NCBI RefSeq assembly: GCF_018320785.1
Contig: NC_054872.1
Coordinates: 20,604,769 to 20,668,768, forward strand
Source of the DNA: Cheilinus undulatus
Taxonomy: Eukaryota > Chordata > Actinopteri > Labriformes > Labridae
Length of the DNA: 64,000 bases
Direction: 5' to 3'
Translations under genes and position numbers: made by a program
Shown here: positions 29,301 through 36,660 of the stretch, in pieces
How positions within the stretch are numbered: position 1 is the stretch's first letter
Layout of the letters: every line of letters starts with the position of its first letter
The notes under the pieces: generated by a model
Database searches by the model: none
Told to the model about the DNA's origin: nothing
The model's input: the letters and a program-made list of their open reading frames with translations, nothing else

Positions 29301-32300
29301 CATTCAGATGACAATGTTTTGATAGCAATTGCTTTGCACACATGTCCTCAAAAAAAGACTAAAAACACTGTAGTATACATGCTACAAAAGTAGACGGCTG
29401 AACGAGTTTCTTACAGTGAATGCCCATAAACTCATAAGCAGTTTAGCTCTAAGCTTAAAAAAGGCTAATGTGTGAACATTTGTGCAGACAGATTTTAAGG
29501 CGGACTTACTACTCCTAATGATTCAAAACTATAAGAAGAACTGTTAGTGGGATTGAGCTTCAGGTTTAATTTGCTACTAAAACGTATTTCCATTTTTATA
29601 TAAATTCATTTTTATTCATAAAAGAAGTCTGGCAGTTACACTCATGAAATAACCACATTGCAAATATTACAGATAAATTTATGTATAGACACATTTTAGA
29701 AGTGACGAGAACAGTGGTTCACTCTATAGCTTTGTTAGCTGAAGCTAAAGCTTAAGCAATGCTATATTACTACATAAGCTAATGTAGCTTTAGCAAGTGA
29801 CCTTTAGCAAATGTAGCTAAAGCTAACATAGCTATGTAGATTACATAGTTGTGTAGCTTACATATTTGCCTTGTGAGTTTATTTTTAGCTACATTAGCCT
29901 TGTAGCTACATTGTCTATATAGCCTGTGCAGCTAACAGAGCTACGTAAAGTTGTTTGCTGTGTTAGAATGTTTTCATGGAGGACAAGCTTTTCTCCTGTA
30001 AGCAGACTGTTTACCTGGATTCATTAAAGGTGTTTTTTTATGTTTTGTAGATCAGGTTTTCTACAAAAAATGTTGGTATCCAACCATCACCCTAACCCTT
30101 ACCCTAAACAGATGTTTAATCCATTATTTAGAAGGTTTTAGCATCTATTAACGTTCCAACAGAGACTGTCACAGATACAGACATTGAGAGGAGTCGCCAG
30201 AGATGTCTGCAGTCAGACCCCTCTCAAACATACAAGCTGGAAGACATACCAAAACCCTGTCTCCCTAACCTGGCATGCCCGATGGATGTTTCACACATCC
30301 ATCTGGAAAACCTTCAATAGTGTTTGGGAAAGGGCAAAGCCTTTGAAAAAGAAAAAAAAAAAAAAAACTCAGAGGGTGATTGGATGAACGTTCTGTCCAT
30401 CACATTTTTATGGGTGAATCAGAGCAACAAAACATGTGACATAGCCATTACCGAGGTGTGCGTGCACAGCTACGGAGGAATAAACTCCAGAACTGCATAA
30501 TGCCAAACAATGGCGACTACAGACATGTCAGTACACGACTACAGACATGTCAGTACACGACTACAGACATGTCAGTACACGACTTCTGTCGTGTTTGAAA
30601 AGAAAACAACTCACTGCTGTTCTTTGTTCTTCTTTTAACCCCTTGTCGCTGATTGGTCCTGTCCCTTTCTAACCGGGCCCAAACAGTTCAGATGGGAACT
30701 TTGCAAGATGATTCGCCAGTGAGAAACAAAGAAACAGCATATCCATCTGCTTTGCAAGGTTACTGTCTACCCACTTTAACCCCAAACGCAGAGACACAGA
30801 AACTATTACTCGCAATGGTGTTTTCAGGATTTGGGCAGATAATGAACATGTTGAGGCCAGTTGTAATGGCCCCATTTTTCAAAATTACATGTAAGAATTC
30901 ATATTTGGTGACATACTGCAAAAGTTTTTGTCCTTTAAAAACCTTCCATGTTTTATGTGAGAAACAAATAAAGAATGCAACTGTTGACATATAAGGAGAT
31001 CTCCATGCTTATTTCATACATCTTTCATTTGATTTGGGATTAAAAAAAAAAAAAAAAAACTCCAGAAAAAGGTTTCAAATATTATTGCAAGAATGTTTCA
31101 GTCACTTTGTATTAAGAAAAACGTGCATTTCTACCAGAGACTGTGTAACATATACACTGAATGATATTTCTTATTTTTGGAAAGAAAATCTGTTTTACAT
31201 TCTTATTGGCACAGAACCTAAATAAAAGAACATAATGCAGACATAAATTGACTTTCTGTTACTTGTAAGATACATAGAAAATTGTAGGAATTAATTATAT
31301 CATATCAGACACCCAATATTCAAATACATATCATTCAAGTGTATCATTACATCCCTAGTTACCTGCATTAATATTAACTTGAAATACTTAATTTAGAACC
31401 CTAAAGTCATAAATATCATCATGCAGCTAATCAGACAGGAAATTACAATGAAGTGTGTGAGATCCACACTTGTAGTTTTGCAGACCAACACCATGGCTCT
31501 TCCTTGTTACTAGTACACAAGCCTAAAAATATTCAATATTGTCCTTTAATACTGTCTACCCCACTGCATAGGTTTGTTACACTGACTACAGGCTGCAAAT
31601 TAGGCCAGTGAAAAACAGATTTTTAGCTTCAACTGTTTTTGCATGTTGCTTGGTATGGTATCCACAAGAATCAATAGTAATAGCAAAACATCTACCTTAA
31701 TATACCTGTAGTGATCATTATTTGGCTGATGATAATGATGAATTTGTCTTAAATTTGTATTCTGAAGCTTCTCATGACCTTGGACTTCCCTGCCATCCCC
31801 TCCTCCCTCCTTCCCTCCGGCTTATAAAATGTTTTCCAGATCTCTCTGGCTCTCCTCCATTGTCTGGGGAAGTTGTTTACTTGCCTGGAGTGGACTAAGG
31901 TTGTTTTTTTCAACTTTCACCAGCAGGTGTCACTCTTGTGCCGTGTTTGCTCATGTATGAAACCCTCAGCTGTTGTATAAAAGATGTGTAATTTCAACAA
32001 GTCTCTAAGTGAAGGAGAAATAAGAGACCCTCTTATTAATAGGAGAGGTACTATGATTTCTTAGGATGATGTAATTAGCTTTGAATGATTATTTCTGGGT
32101 CTTAATAAGAAGCTGGCACATAAAGGAATATTTCACCTGCATAATTACACAAGATAGTTAAAAAACTGGTGGTATGAGGGTTTGAATTGACAAAAGAAAA
32201 AACATTTAATAATATACATCAACAAATGCTGGGTCCTTTATGTGTTTAAAGTGAATTGCAATGCTCTGAAATACAGAATTACAATGGATTCTGTTTCTTT

Positions 32301-35300
32301 CACAGAAAAATGACAGTGGCATTACACATTGACTGGCCACTTTATTAAGTATACCTGCTCAACTGCTTGTTAACACAGACCTCTTATAAGTTGATAGCAT
32401 AAATGCACTGAGGCATGCAGACATGATCAAGACAATGTGCTGAATCTTAAACTGAGCATCAGAGTGGAGAAAAAAGGTGATTCAAGTGACTCTGAACATG
32501 TCATAGCTATTGAGATAGTTTGGCACATAGTCATATCTAGGGTCTACAGAGAATAGGGAGAAGAGCATTTCTTTGGGCTAAAATGCCTTGTTGGTGGTAG
32601 AGGACTGAGAAGAATGACCAGACTTTGAATGGACTTTGAAGCAGAAGGGCTATAGTTCAATCAGGCTCACCAAAATTAGACAGTAAAAAATTAGAAAATG
32701 TTCCCTGGTCTGATAAGTCTTGATTTTTGCAGCAATATTAAAATGGTAAGGTCAGAATATTAAAGCTTGCCAGACCACCAACAACCACTGCATGTTTAAA
32801 AATCACTGATTTCACTTCTCCTTGCCATTCCAGTGCTCAGTTTGAACATCAGCACATCATCTTGACCTTGCCTACTTACCTATAGCAGCATTGGCTGTTG
32901 CTATATAAAAGGCTCATTGGATATTTGCATTATTGAGCAGTTGAATAAGTGTACCTAATGAAGTGGTCAATGAGAGTATTTCTGATTCTCTTTTGTGAAC
33001 TCATCTGTAGAATATTTTAATACATTTCACAGGGAATATACGATGAAGTATTTTCTCCAAGATGACACCTATCATACACTTTCATGTTATAATAACCCTA
33101 ACAAGCCCCTTTAAACACACTATCACACATAGTGATGAAACACATTTACTGAATGCTGGATAATCCTCTACTCCAGAGAAGCAGGCACCTCTCTTTGTGG
33201 AATCAGAACACATTTCTCTGATATTCAGCTATATGCTCTTCTCTAATACTTCTCTTTGTTTACAGATGAGCTGGAATCAAAGGCTGATGATGGAAACACT
33301 GAGGACAAAACCCCTCAAGACCAGCCAGCAGAAGAGGTATATAAGTGAACATAATAGGCTATGGCAGAGTGACAAACAAAGGCATCTTTGTGAAGAGACT
33401 TCTCGTTAAGGCACAAAGCCTAGTCTGATGCTAATGGTTTACAGTGCCTTGTAAAGAGTATTCAACCTTTTAGATGTTGTACCCTTTTATTCATTTTATG
33501 AATCAGTCATGGTTATTATAATTTGGCTTTTGTGACCAAAAAATTACTAAAAAACCTCTTTAATGTCTAAGTCAATACAGATTTATACAAAGTAATGTCA
33601 ATTAAACAAACATATGTAATGAAAAATAAGTGTTTGCATAAATATTCACCACATTTAAAGTGACTGACCTAATTCCACAGAAGTCCAGCCAATTTGTGCT
33701 AGTAGTCTCACAATTATTGAAATGGGGATCACCTGAGTGCAGTGAATGTGTCTCAAGTTATTGGAGCATAAAAAAACCTTTGTCTGGAAGGTCCAGTTAC
33801 TGGTCAATCAGTACTCCTGGCTACCACTACACCATGAAGACAAAAGAAAACTCCAAGCGACTCAGAGAAAGGTTATTGAAAATTTTAAGTCAGGCAATGC
33901 ATACAAAAATTTTTTCAAGCTACTGGACATCTCCTAGTGTTCAGTTAAATCAATCATCAAGAAACAGAAGGAATCTGGCGCATGTGTAAGTCTGCCTAGA
34001 TCAGGCCATCCTCACAAACTGTGCAAGAAGGAGACTAGTGAGAGAGGCCACCAAGACACCTTTGACTTCTCTGAAGGAGTTACAAGCTTCAGCAGCTGAG
34101 ATGGGAGAGACTCTGCATACAACATCTGTTGGCCAGGTTCTTCACCAGTCAAAGCTTTATGGGAACTGGCAAAGAGAAAGCCACTGTTAAGAAAACTCAT
34201 ATTAAGTCTTGACTAGAGTTCACCAAAAGGCATGTGGGAGACTCCATGATCAAGTGGGAGAAAGTTCTTTCGTCTGATGAGACCAAAACAGTGGTTTTGG
34301 CCATCAGACAAGACGCTATGTTTGGCAGACTCCAAACACTGCACATACCAAAAACACAGCACCCCACTATGAAGTACGGTGGTGGCAGCATCATGCTGTG
34401 AGGCAGCAGGCCCTGGAAGGCTTGTAAAGGTGGAGGGTAAAATGAATTTGGCAAACTATAGGAAAATCCTGGAGGACAATGTTGTTTAGTCAGCAAGATG
34501 ACCACAGCTTAGGAGAAAATTTATTTCACAGCAAGACAATGACCAGATGCATTCAGCTGAAACTACACAGAACTGGTTTAAAGACGACAAGGTGAATGTT
34601 CTGGAGTCACCGAGTCAAAGCCCAGACCTCAGTTCAATAGAGAATTGTTGCTGGACTTGAAAAGGGCTGTTCACACCTGATCCCTGTGCAACATGACAAA
34701 ACTTGGGAAATTTTCAAGGAATAATGGAGTAAAATTGCAATGTCCAGATGTGTAAGCAGGGTTGAGACCTATCTACAGAGACTCAGTGCCAGTGAATCTA
34801 CTAAATACTGCCTTGATGGGGTGAATATTTATGCAGTCACTTTTTTATGTTGTATTTTTTCATTTAATTGACATTACTTTGTAGAAATCTGTTTTCACTT
34901 TGACATTATAGATTTTTTTTCCAACATTTTACTCACAAAGAGCCAAATTGTATTGACCATAATTATTTCATTTAAAAAAAGTCAAAGGGAAAACATCCAA
35001 GGGGATGAATACTTGTATAGGCAGGGTACTTCTTCTTTGGCAATCTTTCTTTCATGGCATCCCATCAATGTTGCATGAGAAGGGGTGTAGAAGTCTGGTC
35101 AAGTTTTGAAATGTTGTAAAACAACACACTCTTTATGAACCTTGTTGTCCTAAGAAAAAGTTTCTTTACCTTTTTCTTCTTCTATCTCCACTGTTTTTTC
35201 TTTTTAATGCTTTAAAATGTAGGATTGAGCTCAAATTCATCAATTTATTATGCAACAAATTAGCTTTATTAATGTTTACTAAACAGTTTTTCACATTTAT

Positions 35301-36352
35301 ATCATTACGCCTTTGTTACGTGTTAATTAATTTCTTTTAATCGATCAAATGTGGGGTCTTAGAAGCTGCTGTCTTTCTGCATTGTCTTGCATACTTATCA
35401 ACATGCTATAGATAGACTTTGGTAAGAAAACATGTTAATGTTTGCTTTCACTTTTTTAATTTTGTGCATAATCTTGATTCAATAGTGCTGTCAGTCTCTT
35501 CTAGAAATGTAGGTCGCATAGAGAATGGCTGTAAACAATCTGATTACCCTGTTTGTCTTCTGTGGTCTGATTGCATTACAGAAACCTGCTGCTGATGATA
35601 CAAAAGCTGCAGAGGAGAAAGAAGAGGAGAAGGAGGAGGCTGCTGCTGATAAAAACACCACAGAAGAAGACACTTCAGCCAGTGCAGAACAGAAGGAAAA
35701 CCAGGAGACAAACAGCGATAAAGAGGATAAAAAAGAGGGTGAAGAAACTGCAGGAGTTGAAGAGAAAGAGGAAGAGGAAGAAATAAAGGGCGAGGTCACA
35801 GATGAGGGTAAGGAGGAGGTGAAGAGTGAGGTGCAGGGGTCCGAGAGTAACAGTGATAAGACTCAGGAAAGCGAGGAGAAAGAGGATGGAAGCCATAGAT
35901 CTTCTGAGGGTGAAAACAATGAGCACGACACGAACGAGGAAGAAGAGAAGCAAGATAAAGACAGCAGAAAGGGGGAGAAGAAAAGTAAGGACCAAGTTAA
36001 TGATGTAGACACGGGGGAGAAAGAGAAGGAGACAGAAAACAGCAGTGACCCGGAGCAGACCCGGTCAGATAACGACACAAAGGAGAGCGATAAGAGAAGG
36101 AGCAGCAGTAGCAACAGTAACCAGGAAGACGATGCGAGCAAAACCAAGGAGGCAGCAACCAAAGAAAAGAAAGAAGAGGAGAGAAAGATGAATGGAGAGG
36201 TCAGTGGAGAGGATGACGAGGTGGAGAGTGAGGCAGAGCTGGATGTAGAGGGGAAAAACGAAGCCAGCCGTAAAGATGCCACATCAAATGAAGGGAAAGA
36301 GAAGGCAGATGATGAGGAGAGTGAGGGTAAGAGTAAGAAAGAGAAGGATTAG
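5133..36352 (+). CDS. dcdc2: DCDC2, doublecortin domain-containing protein 2 (3' part: seven exons)
   Basis: Seen: join 5133-5209, 5422-5556, 5838-5987, 8268-8322, 8512-8695, 33266-33336, 35582-36352. All six introns are GT-AG, phases are consistent and the frame is open for 480 residues to TAG. Residues about 21-110 form a doublecortin domain with the family motif QLYVAAGRERFKKLPYSDLL at 90-109. Residues 122-224 are a basic, then mixed linker (with AKSTVRCSDSGDGD); 225-480 are a low-complexity Glu/Lys/Asp/Ser tail. Known: DCDC2 binds microtubules through two doublecortin domains, acts at the ciliary axoneme and in neuronal migration, and has an acidic C-terminus; the human protein is 476 residues. 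Inferred: the first doublecortin domain and the start codon lie upstream of the window, giving a protein longer than the human one, mostly because of the tail. DCDC2B and DCDC2C are less likely, since the order domain 2, KSTV linker, acidic tail fits DCDC2. Confidence 0.93.
5422..5556 (+). CDS. dcdc2: DCDC2 exon b (second doublecortin domain, N-terminal half)
   Basis: Acceptor TACACAG ends at 5421 and donor GTAAAC starts at 5557. One base completes the split Phe codon. It encodes VVANGDVLNPAVRLLIHQRM and then a helix ending LRVLGGVR. This is the ubiquitin-like beta-hairpin and helix of a doublecortin domain. The preceding intron is 212 bp. Confidence 0.93.
5838..5987 (+). CDS. dcdc2: DCDC2 exon c (second doublecortin domain, C-terminal half)
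   Basis: Acceptor TTTCTAG ends at 5837 and donor GTAAGC starts at 5988. It encodes LYTYEGNQVTDGNQLESGQL and then YVAAGRERFKKLPYSDLLF, the hallmark end of a doublecortin domain. An ATG at 5788 in the same frame lies in the intron before the acceptor and is not a start. Confidence 0.93.
6470..7260 (-). repeat. AGCT-rich dispersed repeat (family Q), copy 1
   Basis: From 6655 to 7215 the sequence is a dense, irregular run of AGCTAAAGCTAA, TTAGCTACAT, TATGTAGCTA and related units, rich in AGCT palindromes. The side at 6480-6650, with GGGGTAAGGGCGAAGG and GTCCTCCATAAAAAC, is the reverse complement of sequence at 29960-30115 beside copy 3. It lies in the intron between DCDC2 exons c and d. Confidence 0.65.
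7261..8267. other. DCDC2 intron, no recognised feature
   Basis: No repeat shared with the rest of the window and no coding stretch in phase with the gene. Confidence 0.45.
8268..8322 (+). CDS. dcdc2: DCDC2 exon d (short linker exon)
   Basis: Acceptor TTTTCAG ends at 8267 and donor GTAAGA starts at 8323. It is a 55-bp exon whose first base completes a Gly codon, followed by 18 codons: IKAHSLPPIYRFSKQNGN. The SLPPI core matches the KASSLPPI segment after the second domain of human DCDC2. A (TA)n run begins 31 bp after the donor. Confidence 0.85.
8354..8385. repeat. (TA)n microsatellite
   Basis: Sixteen AT dinucleotides in a row, 31 bp after the donor of DCDC2 exon d. Likely length-polymorphic. 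Confidence 0.95.
8512..8695 (+). CDS. dcdc2: DCDC2 exon e (basic linker)
   Basis: Acceptor TTCCTATAG ends at 8511 and donor GTATTG starts at 8696. It encodes 61 residues plus one base, opening AKSTVRCSDSGDGD, like the HSKSTVGSSDNSS segment of the human protein, and ending ISLRKKRSGQSMTLGIADN. The last base joins exon f to make Asp. The intron that follows is 24,570 bp. Confidence 0.85.
8696..9933. other. start of the 24.6-kb DCDC2 intron
   Basis: Plain AT-rich sequence. No exon, RNA gene or repeat that I can support before the Tc1-like element at 9934. Confidence 0.45.
9934..11317 (+). mobile_element. Tc1-like element, family D, copy 1 (with nested SINE)
   Basis: Ends are TA-CAACCCCAATTCCAA and TTAGAATTGGGGTTG-TA, inverted repeats flanked by TA. 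Inside are transposase remnants: WAQELFQKSLPLNTVGHGIH at about 10217, RKKPYVNIIKNSHRLHWPKA, and LKWTEAKWKTVLWSDKSKFD (the first catalytic Asp region) to 10447. The reading frame is broken downstream and a tRNA-derived SINE splits the element at 10533-10723. A second, truncated copy is at 20936. Confidence 0.85.
10533..10723 (+). mobile_element. tRNA-derived SINE
   Basis: The head looks like a tRNA gene: CGGTGCGCCGGCAGTCGAGT with an A-box-like GAGTGGTTAAGGC and a clear B box GGTTCGAATCC at 10587. A C/T-rich body follows, then AATAAAGGC and an A-rich tail. A 15-base direct repeat, AAAAGCTTGCATCAT, flanks it (10518-10532 and 10724-10738). It is inserted in the Tc1-like element at 9934-11317 and is therefore younger. 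It is not a functional tRNA gene: the body has no acceptor stem pairing. Confidence 0.9.
11318..13610. other. DCDC2 intron, no recognised feature
   Basis: No coding or transposon similarity seen. A loose 30-base similarity exists between 12338-12368 and 12635-12665 (both around TACATCATCC/TACGTCATCC..CTCATGAT). Confidence 0.4.
13620..13805 (-). mobile_element. tRNA-derived SINE, old copy
   Basis: On the minus strand it reads GGGACACCATTTGACC, then CAGGCGACCTAGGTTTGATT with a B-box-like GGTTTGATTCC, then CAGGCATCAGCTCCTTTTC and a pyrimidine-rich body. The layout is the same as the SINE at 10533 but much more diverged. The poly(A) tail and target duplications are no longer clear. Confidence 0.55.
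13897..14392 (+). repeat. inverted-repeat element R, subfamily 2 (5' part)
   Basis: It starts TGACACTTCAGATGGACTGT and contains CTCCCATAGAGAGCAATGGA, GTGATTGGAGGACATTCTGT and ATACAACTAAC. The same order is found on the minus strand at 24326-25040. It has no coding capacity. It is interrupted or followed by another R element from 14427. Confidence 0.6.
14427..14985 (+). repeat. inverted-repeat element R, subfamily 1, copy 1
   Basis: It runs from TAACCTGACACGCCAGATGG to ATCCATCTGCTTTGCAATCTTA; the two ends are imperfect inverted repeats. The interior (GATTGGATGAACGTTCTGTC, AAAACAACTCACTGCTGTTC, GATTGGTCCTGTC) matches the copy at 30255-30765 closely. The 158-codon open frame over 14604-15080 crosses the element end and is not a gene. 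No transposase: a non-autonomous DNA element by structure. Confidence 0.6.
15090..15265 (+). repeat. inverted-repeat element R, subfamily 2 (3' part)
   Basis: CTCATAGCTACTGCC, ATCCTCAAATGACACAGATT and GCACAAACGTTATAG match, in order, the reverse complement of 24360-24480. The first 55 bp also resembles 14330-14385, so the two subfamily-2 pieces overlap rather than abut. Confidence 0.5.
15266..18690. other. DCDC2 intron, no recognised feature
   Basis: Mixed sequence with short purine-rich runs (for example 16560-16680 and 16975-17030). No exon fitting DCDC2 and no transposon signature found. Confidence 0.4.
18700..18905 (-). repeat. inverted-repeat element R, fragment
   Basis: The reverse complement gives TCATCTAGGAAACC, AAAGTGATTGGATGAACATT and GGGCCAATAAGAGTG, the 5' portion of element R. 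Both ends are lost. Confidence 0.5.
19018..19044. repeat. (AAAC)n microsatellite
   Basis: Six or seven AAAC units followed by an A-rich tail; no SINE body precedes it. Confidence 0.85.
19045..20935. other. DCDC2 intron, no recognised feature
   Basis: No coding or repeat similarity that I can support. Confidence 0.4.
20936..21540 (+). mobile_element. Tc1-like element, family D, copy 2 (3' truncated)
   Basis: It starts TA-CAACCAGAATTCCCAAAAAG and carries the same transposase segment as the copy at 9934: ATCACTGCATGGACTCAGG, CAGTTGGCCATGCCATCC, AAGCCATATGTGAACATGAT, and CTGTTCTGTGGT at 21373. It is lost after about 21540, so the second half and right end are missing. Frames are broken. Confidence 0.75.
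21541..24235. other. DCDC2 intron, no gene seen
   Basis: A perfect hairpin lies at 22145-22179. 23980-24100 (CCCGGCACACACAACATAAT and on) looks like an old dispersed repeat. The rest is unassigned. Confidence 0.4.
22145..22179. repeat. perfect 15-bp hairpin
   Basis: TGTCATGTAGCCAGC and its exact reverse complement are separated by five bases (CCAGT). The pairing does not extend clearly beyond these arms. Confidence 0.9.
24236..24325 (+). repeat. dispersed repeat S, copy 1, left part
   Basis: CCATCATGCTGACTTCATGT and ACTTGAAGGGGTAGCGAGG match 56165-56205 (CCATCATAATGACTTTGTGT, ACTTGAAGGGGCAGTGAGG). It is cut by element R at 24326 and resumes at 25041. Confidence 0.55.
24326..25040 (-). repeat. 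inverted-repeat element R, subfamily 2, inserted in repeat S
   Basis: Ends are TAACATTGCAAAGCAGATGG and, reversed, TGACCTTATACCCCAGATAG. The interior reversed matches 13897-14392 and then 15118-15265. It is flanked on both sides by AGGGATAGG (24317-24325 and 25041-25049), a nine-base direct repeat, and repeat S continues on the far side. It looks like a complete non-autonomous DNA transposon insertion; an 8-9 base duplication would fit hAT- or Mutator-like enzymes, which I cannot decide between. Confidence 0.6.
25041..25110 (+). repeat. dispersed repeat S, copy 1, right part
   Basis: GGAGTCTAGACTCTGGTGG and GATGAGGGATGCAGGATCA correspond to GTAGTCTAAACACTAGTCC and GATGAGGGATGCAGGATCA at 56220-56265. 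Confidence 0.5.
25150..25560. repeat. AGCT-rich dispersed repeat (family Q), copy 2
   Basis: Repeated AAAGCTAACAAAGCTACG, CCAATGTAGCTAAGTTAGC, TTTAGCTCCATTAGC and similar units, the same irregular word set as at 6655-7215 and 29720-29950. It is shorter than copy 1. Confidence 0.6.
25561..26939. other. DCDC2 intron, no recognised feature
   Basis: No repeat or exon supported. Confidence 0.4.
26940..27440. other. complex, non-repetitive intron segment (possible conserved element)
   Basis: A 500-bp stretch of balanced composition without simple repeats or transposon words, between repeat-rich blocks. It has AT-core motifs such as TTGCATTTGAAATGCATTA and TTAATTAC. This is only the look of a conserved non-coding element; conservation cannot be tested here. 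Confidence 0.2.
27840..29060 (+). repeat. dispersed array family P, copy 2 (longest)
   Basis: 27840-28890 is over 1 kb of GGCAAAAA, GTGGCAAAAATGGG, GGTAAAAAGTGG-type units on one strand. 28891-29060 is the family's flank (AATAAATAATTTCAGCATCA, GGGAACTGTTAGCCAGTATG, AATTCTCTGGGTTTTTCAGG). Long open frames on the minus strand, rich in Phe, Leu and Pro, are by-products of the A-rich repeat and not genes. Confidence 0.7.
29061..29719. other. DCDC2 intron, no recognised feature
   Basis: Nothing supported between the two dispersed repeats. Confidence 0.4.
29720..30140 (+). repeat. AGCT-rich dispersed repeat (family Q), copy 3
   Basis: 29720-29950 has AGCTAAAGCTTAAGC, TAGCTAAAGCTAACATAGC and ATTAGCCTTGTAGCTACATT. 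29960-30140, with TTTTCATGGAGGACA and CCTAACCCTTACCCTAAAC, is the reverse complement of 6480-6650. Copies 1 and 3 thus define a common body and one common side. Confidence 0.6.
30255..30765 (+). repeat. inverted-repeat element R, subfamily 1, copy 2
   Basis: TAACCTGGCATGCCCGATGG at the left and TCCATCTGCTTTGCAAGGTTA at the right are imperfect inverted repeats. The sequence between follows copy 1 (14427) closely, with an internal deletion of about 150 bp and a triplicated 22-bp segment at 30515-30580. Flanks CTGTCTCCC / CTGTCTACC may be an old target duplication. Confidence 0.6.
30515..30580 (+). repeat. 22-bp tandem repeat, three exact copies
   Basis: Unit GACTACAGACATGTCAGTACAC at 30515, 30537 and 30559 without a mismatch, inside element R. 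Copy 1 of the element has a single unit at 14648. Confidence 0.95.
30766..32324. other. DCDC2 intron, no recognised feature
   Basis: A-rich run near 31040-31058. No exon or mobile element supported. Confidence 0.4.
32325..32976 (+). mobile_element. foldback Tc1 derivative, copy 2
   Basis: It is flanked by TA. The left end CACATTGACTGGCCACTTTA and the right end, reversed, CTCATTGACCACTTCATTAG begin inverted repeats of about 170 bp (right arm 32803-32976). Between them is a shrunken transposase segment with AAAATGTTCCCTGGTCTGAT and the CCAGACCACCAACAA junction also seen at 4590 in reverse. No intact frame. Confidence 0.7.
33266..33336 (+). CDS. dcdc2: DCDC2 exon f (start of acidic region)
   Basis: Acceptor TTTACAG ends at 33265 and donor GTATAT starts at 33337. 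It encodes DELESKADDGNTEDKTPQDQ PAEE, an acidic segment that reads without a break from exon e into exon g. A 71-bp exon isolated between a 24.6-kb and a 2.2-kb intron would be hard to see without the matching phase (two bases completing Asp, then 23 codons). Confidence 0.8.
33442..35026 (+). mobile_element. Tc1-like element, family A, copy 2 (near full length)
   Basis: 1585 bp flanked by TA. Ends are CAGTGCCTTGTAAAGAGTAT and, reversed, CCCTGCCTATACAAGTATTC. It carries a transposase pseudogene in the expected place (see 33834-34810). It lies in the 2.2-kb DCDC2 intron between exons f and g, in the same orientation as the gene. Confidence 0.85.
33834..34810 (+). pseudogene. Tc1-like transposase pseudogene
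   Basis: It begins at an ATG reading MKTKENSKRLRERL, the usual start of this transposase. Further on are codons for the KWEKVLSSDETK region, TPNTAHTKNTAPHYEVRWWQHHA in mixed frames, a QQDND-like stretch near 34530, and ECTGVTESKPRPQFNRELLL in place of the expected LEWPSQSPDLNPIENL (frameshifted). Several frameshifts and stops mean no protein is made. It is nearly complete in length (about 325 codons). Confidence 0.75.
35582..36352 (+). CDS. dcdc2: DCDC2 exon g (terminal exon, acidic tail)
   Basis: Acceptor GCATTACAG ends at 35581 and the TAG stop is 36350-36352. It encodes 256 residues made almost only of Glu, Lys, Asp, Ser, Thr, Asn, Gly and Ala, starting KPAADDTKAAEEKEEEKEE and ending KSKKEKD. 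No hydrophobic core or known domain is visible; it is probably disordered and highly charged. The open frame continues upstream of the acceptor to an ATG at 35525, but those 19 residues are intronic. Long opposite-strand Ser-rich frames here are shadows of the GA-rich codons. Confidence 0.88.
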   Translation, partial: KPAADDTKAAEEKEEEKEEAAADKNTTEEDTSASAEQKENQETNSDKEDKKEGEETAGVEEKEEEEEIKGEVTDEGKEEVKSEVQGSESNSDKTQESEEKEDGSHRSSEGENNEHDTNEEEEKQDKDSRKGEKKSKDQVNDVDTGEKEKETENSSDPEQTRSDNDTKESDKRRSSSSNSNQEDDASKTKEAATKEKKEEERKMNGEVSGEDDEVESEAELDVEGKNEASRKDATSNEGKEKADDEESEGKSKKEKD

Positions 36353-36660
36353 AAAGGAGAAAGAAAGTCACAATTAAGGGTTGGGTTGTTCTATAGCTGA
36401 ACACCGTAATATGACTAAAAATAATGAAGATCCCTGAAAGCAGCACAAGAGTGATCAGTAATATCTCACTACGTAAATGGCCTTGTAGAAACTGCGATGA
36501 TAAGAGAGCAGTTTGAGTGGCAGCTTTTAATGTCTGATTGTTTGATAATGCACAGAAACAAGACAACAAATTCAGGTATGAATTCAAAAACTAATTATCA
36601 TGACGCTATATGTTTATCATGTGTGAAACAGACAGAACAAGTCAAACATGTAGTTGTGCA

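Noticed and set aside
35525..35581. ATG and hydrophobic 19-residue stretch in frame with the DCDC2 tail, resembling a signal peptide start
   Set aside because: It lies upstream of a good splice acceptor (GCATTACAG at 35573-35581), and the phase of the preceding exon fits joining at 35582. It is intron sequence that happens to be open.
35491..36587. Long Ser- and Leu-rich open frames on the minus strand
   Set aside because: They are the complement of GA-rich codons of the DCDC2 tail. No start context, splice pattern or family match.
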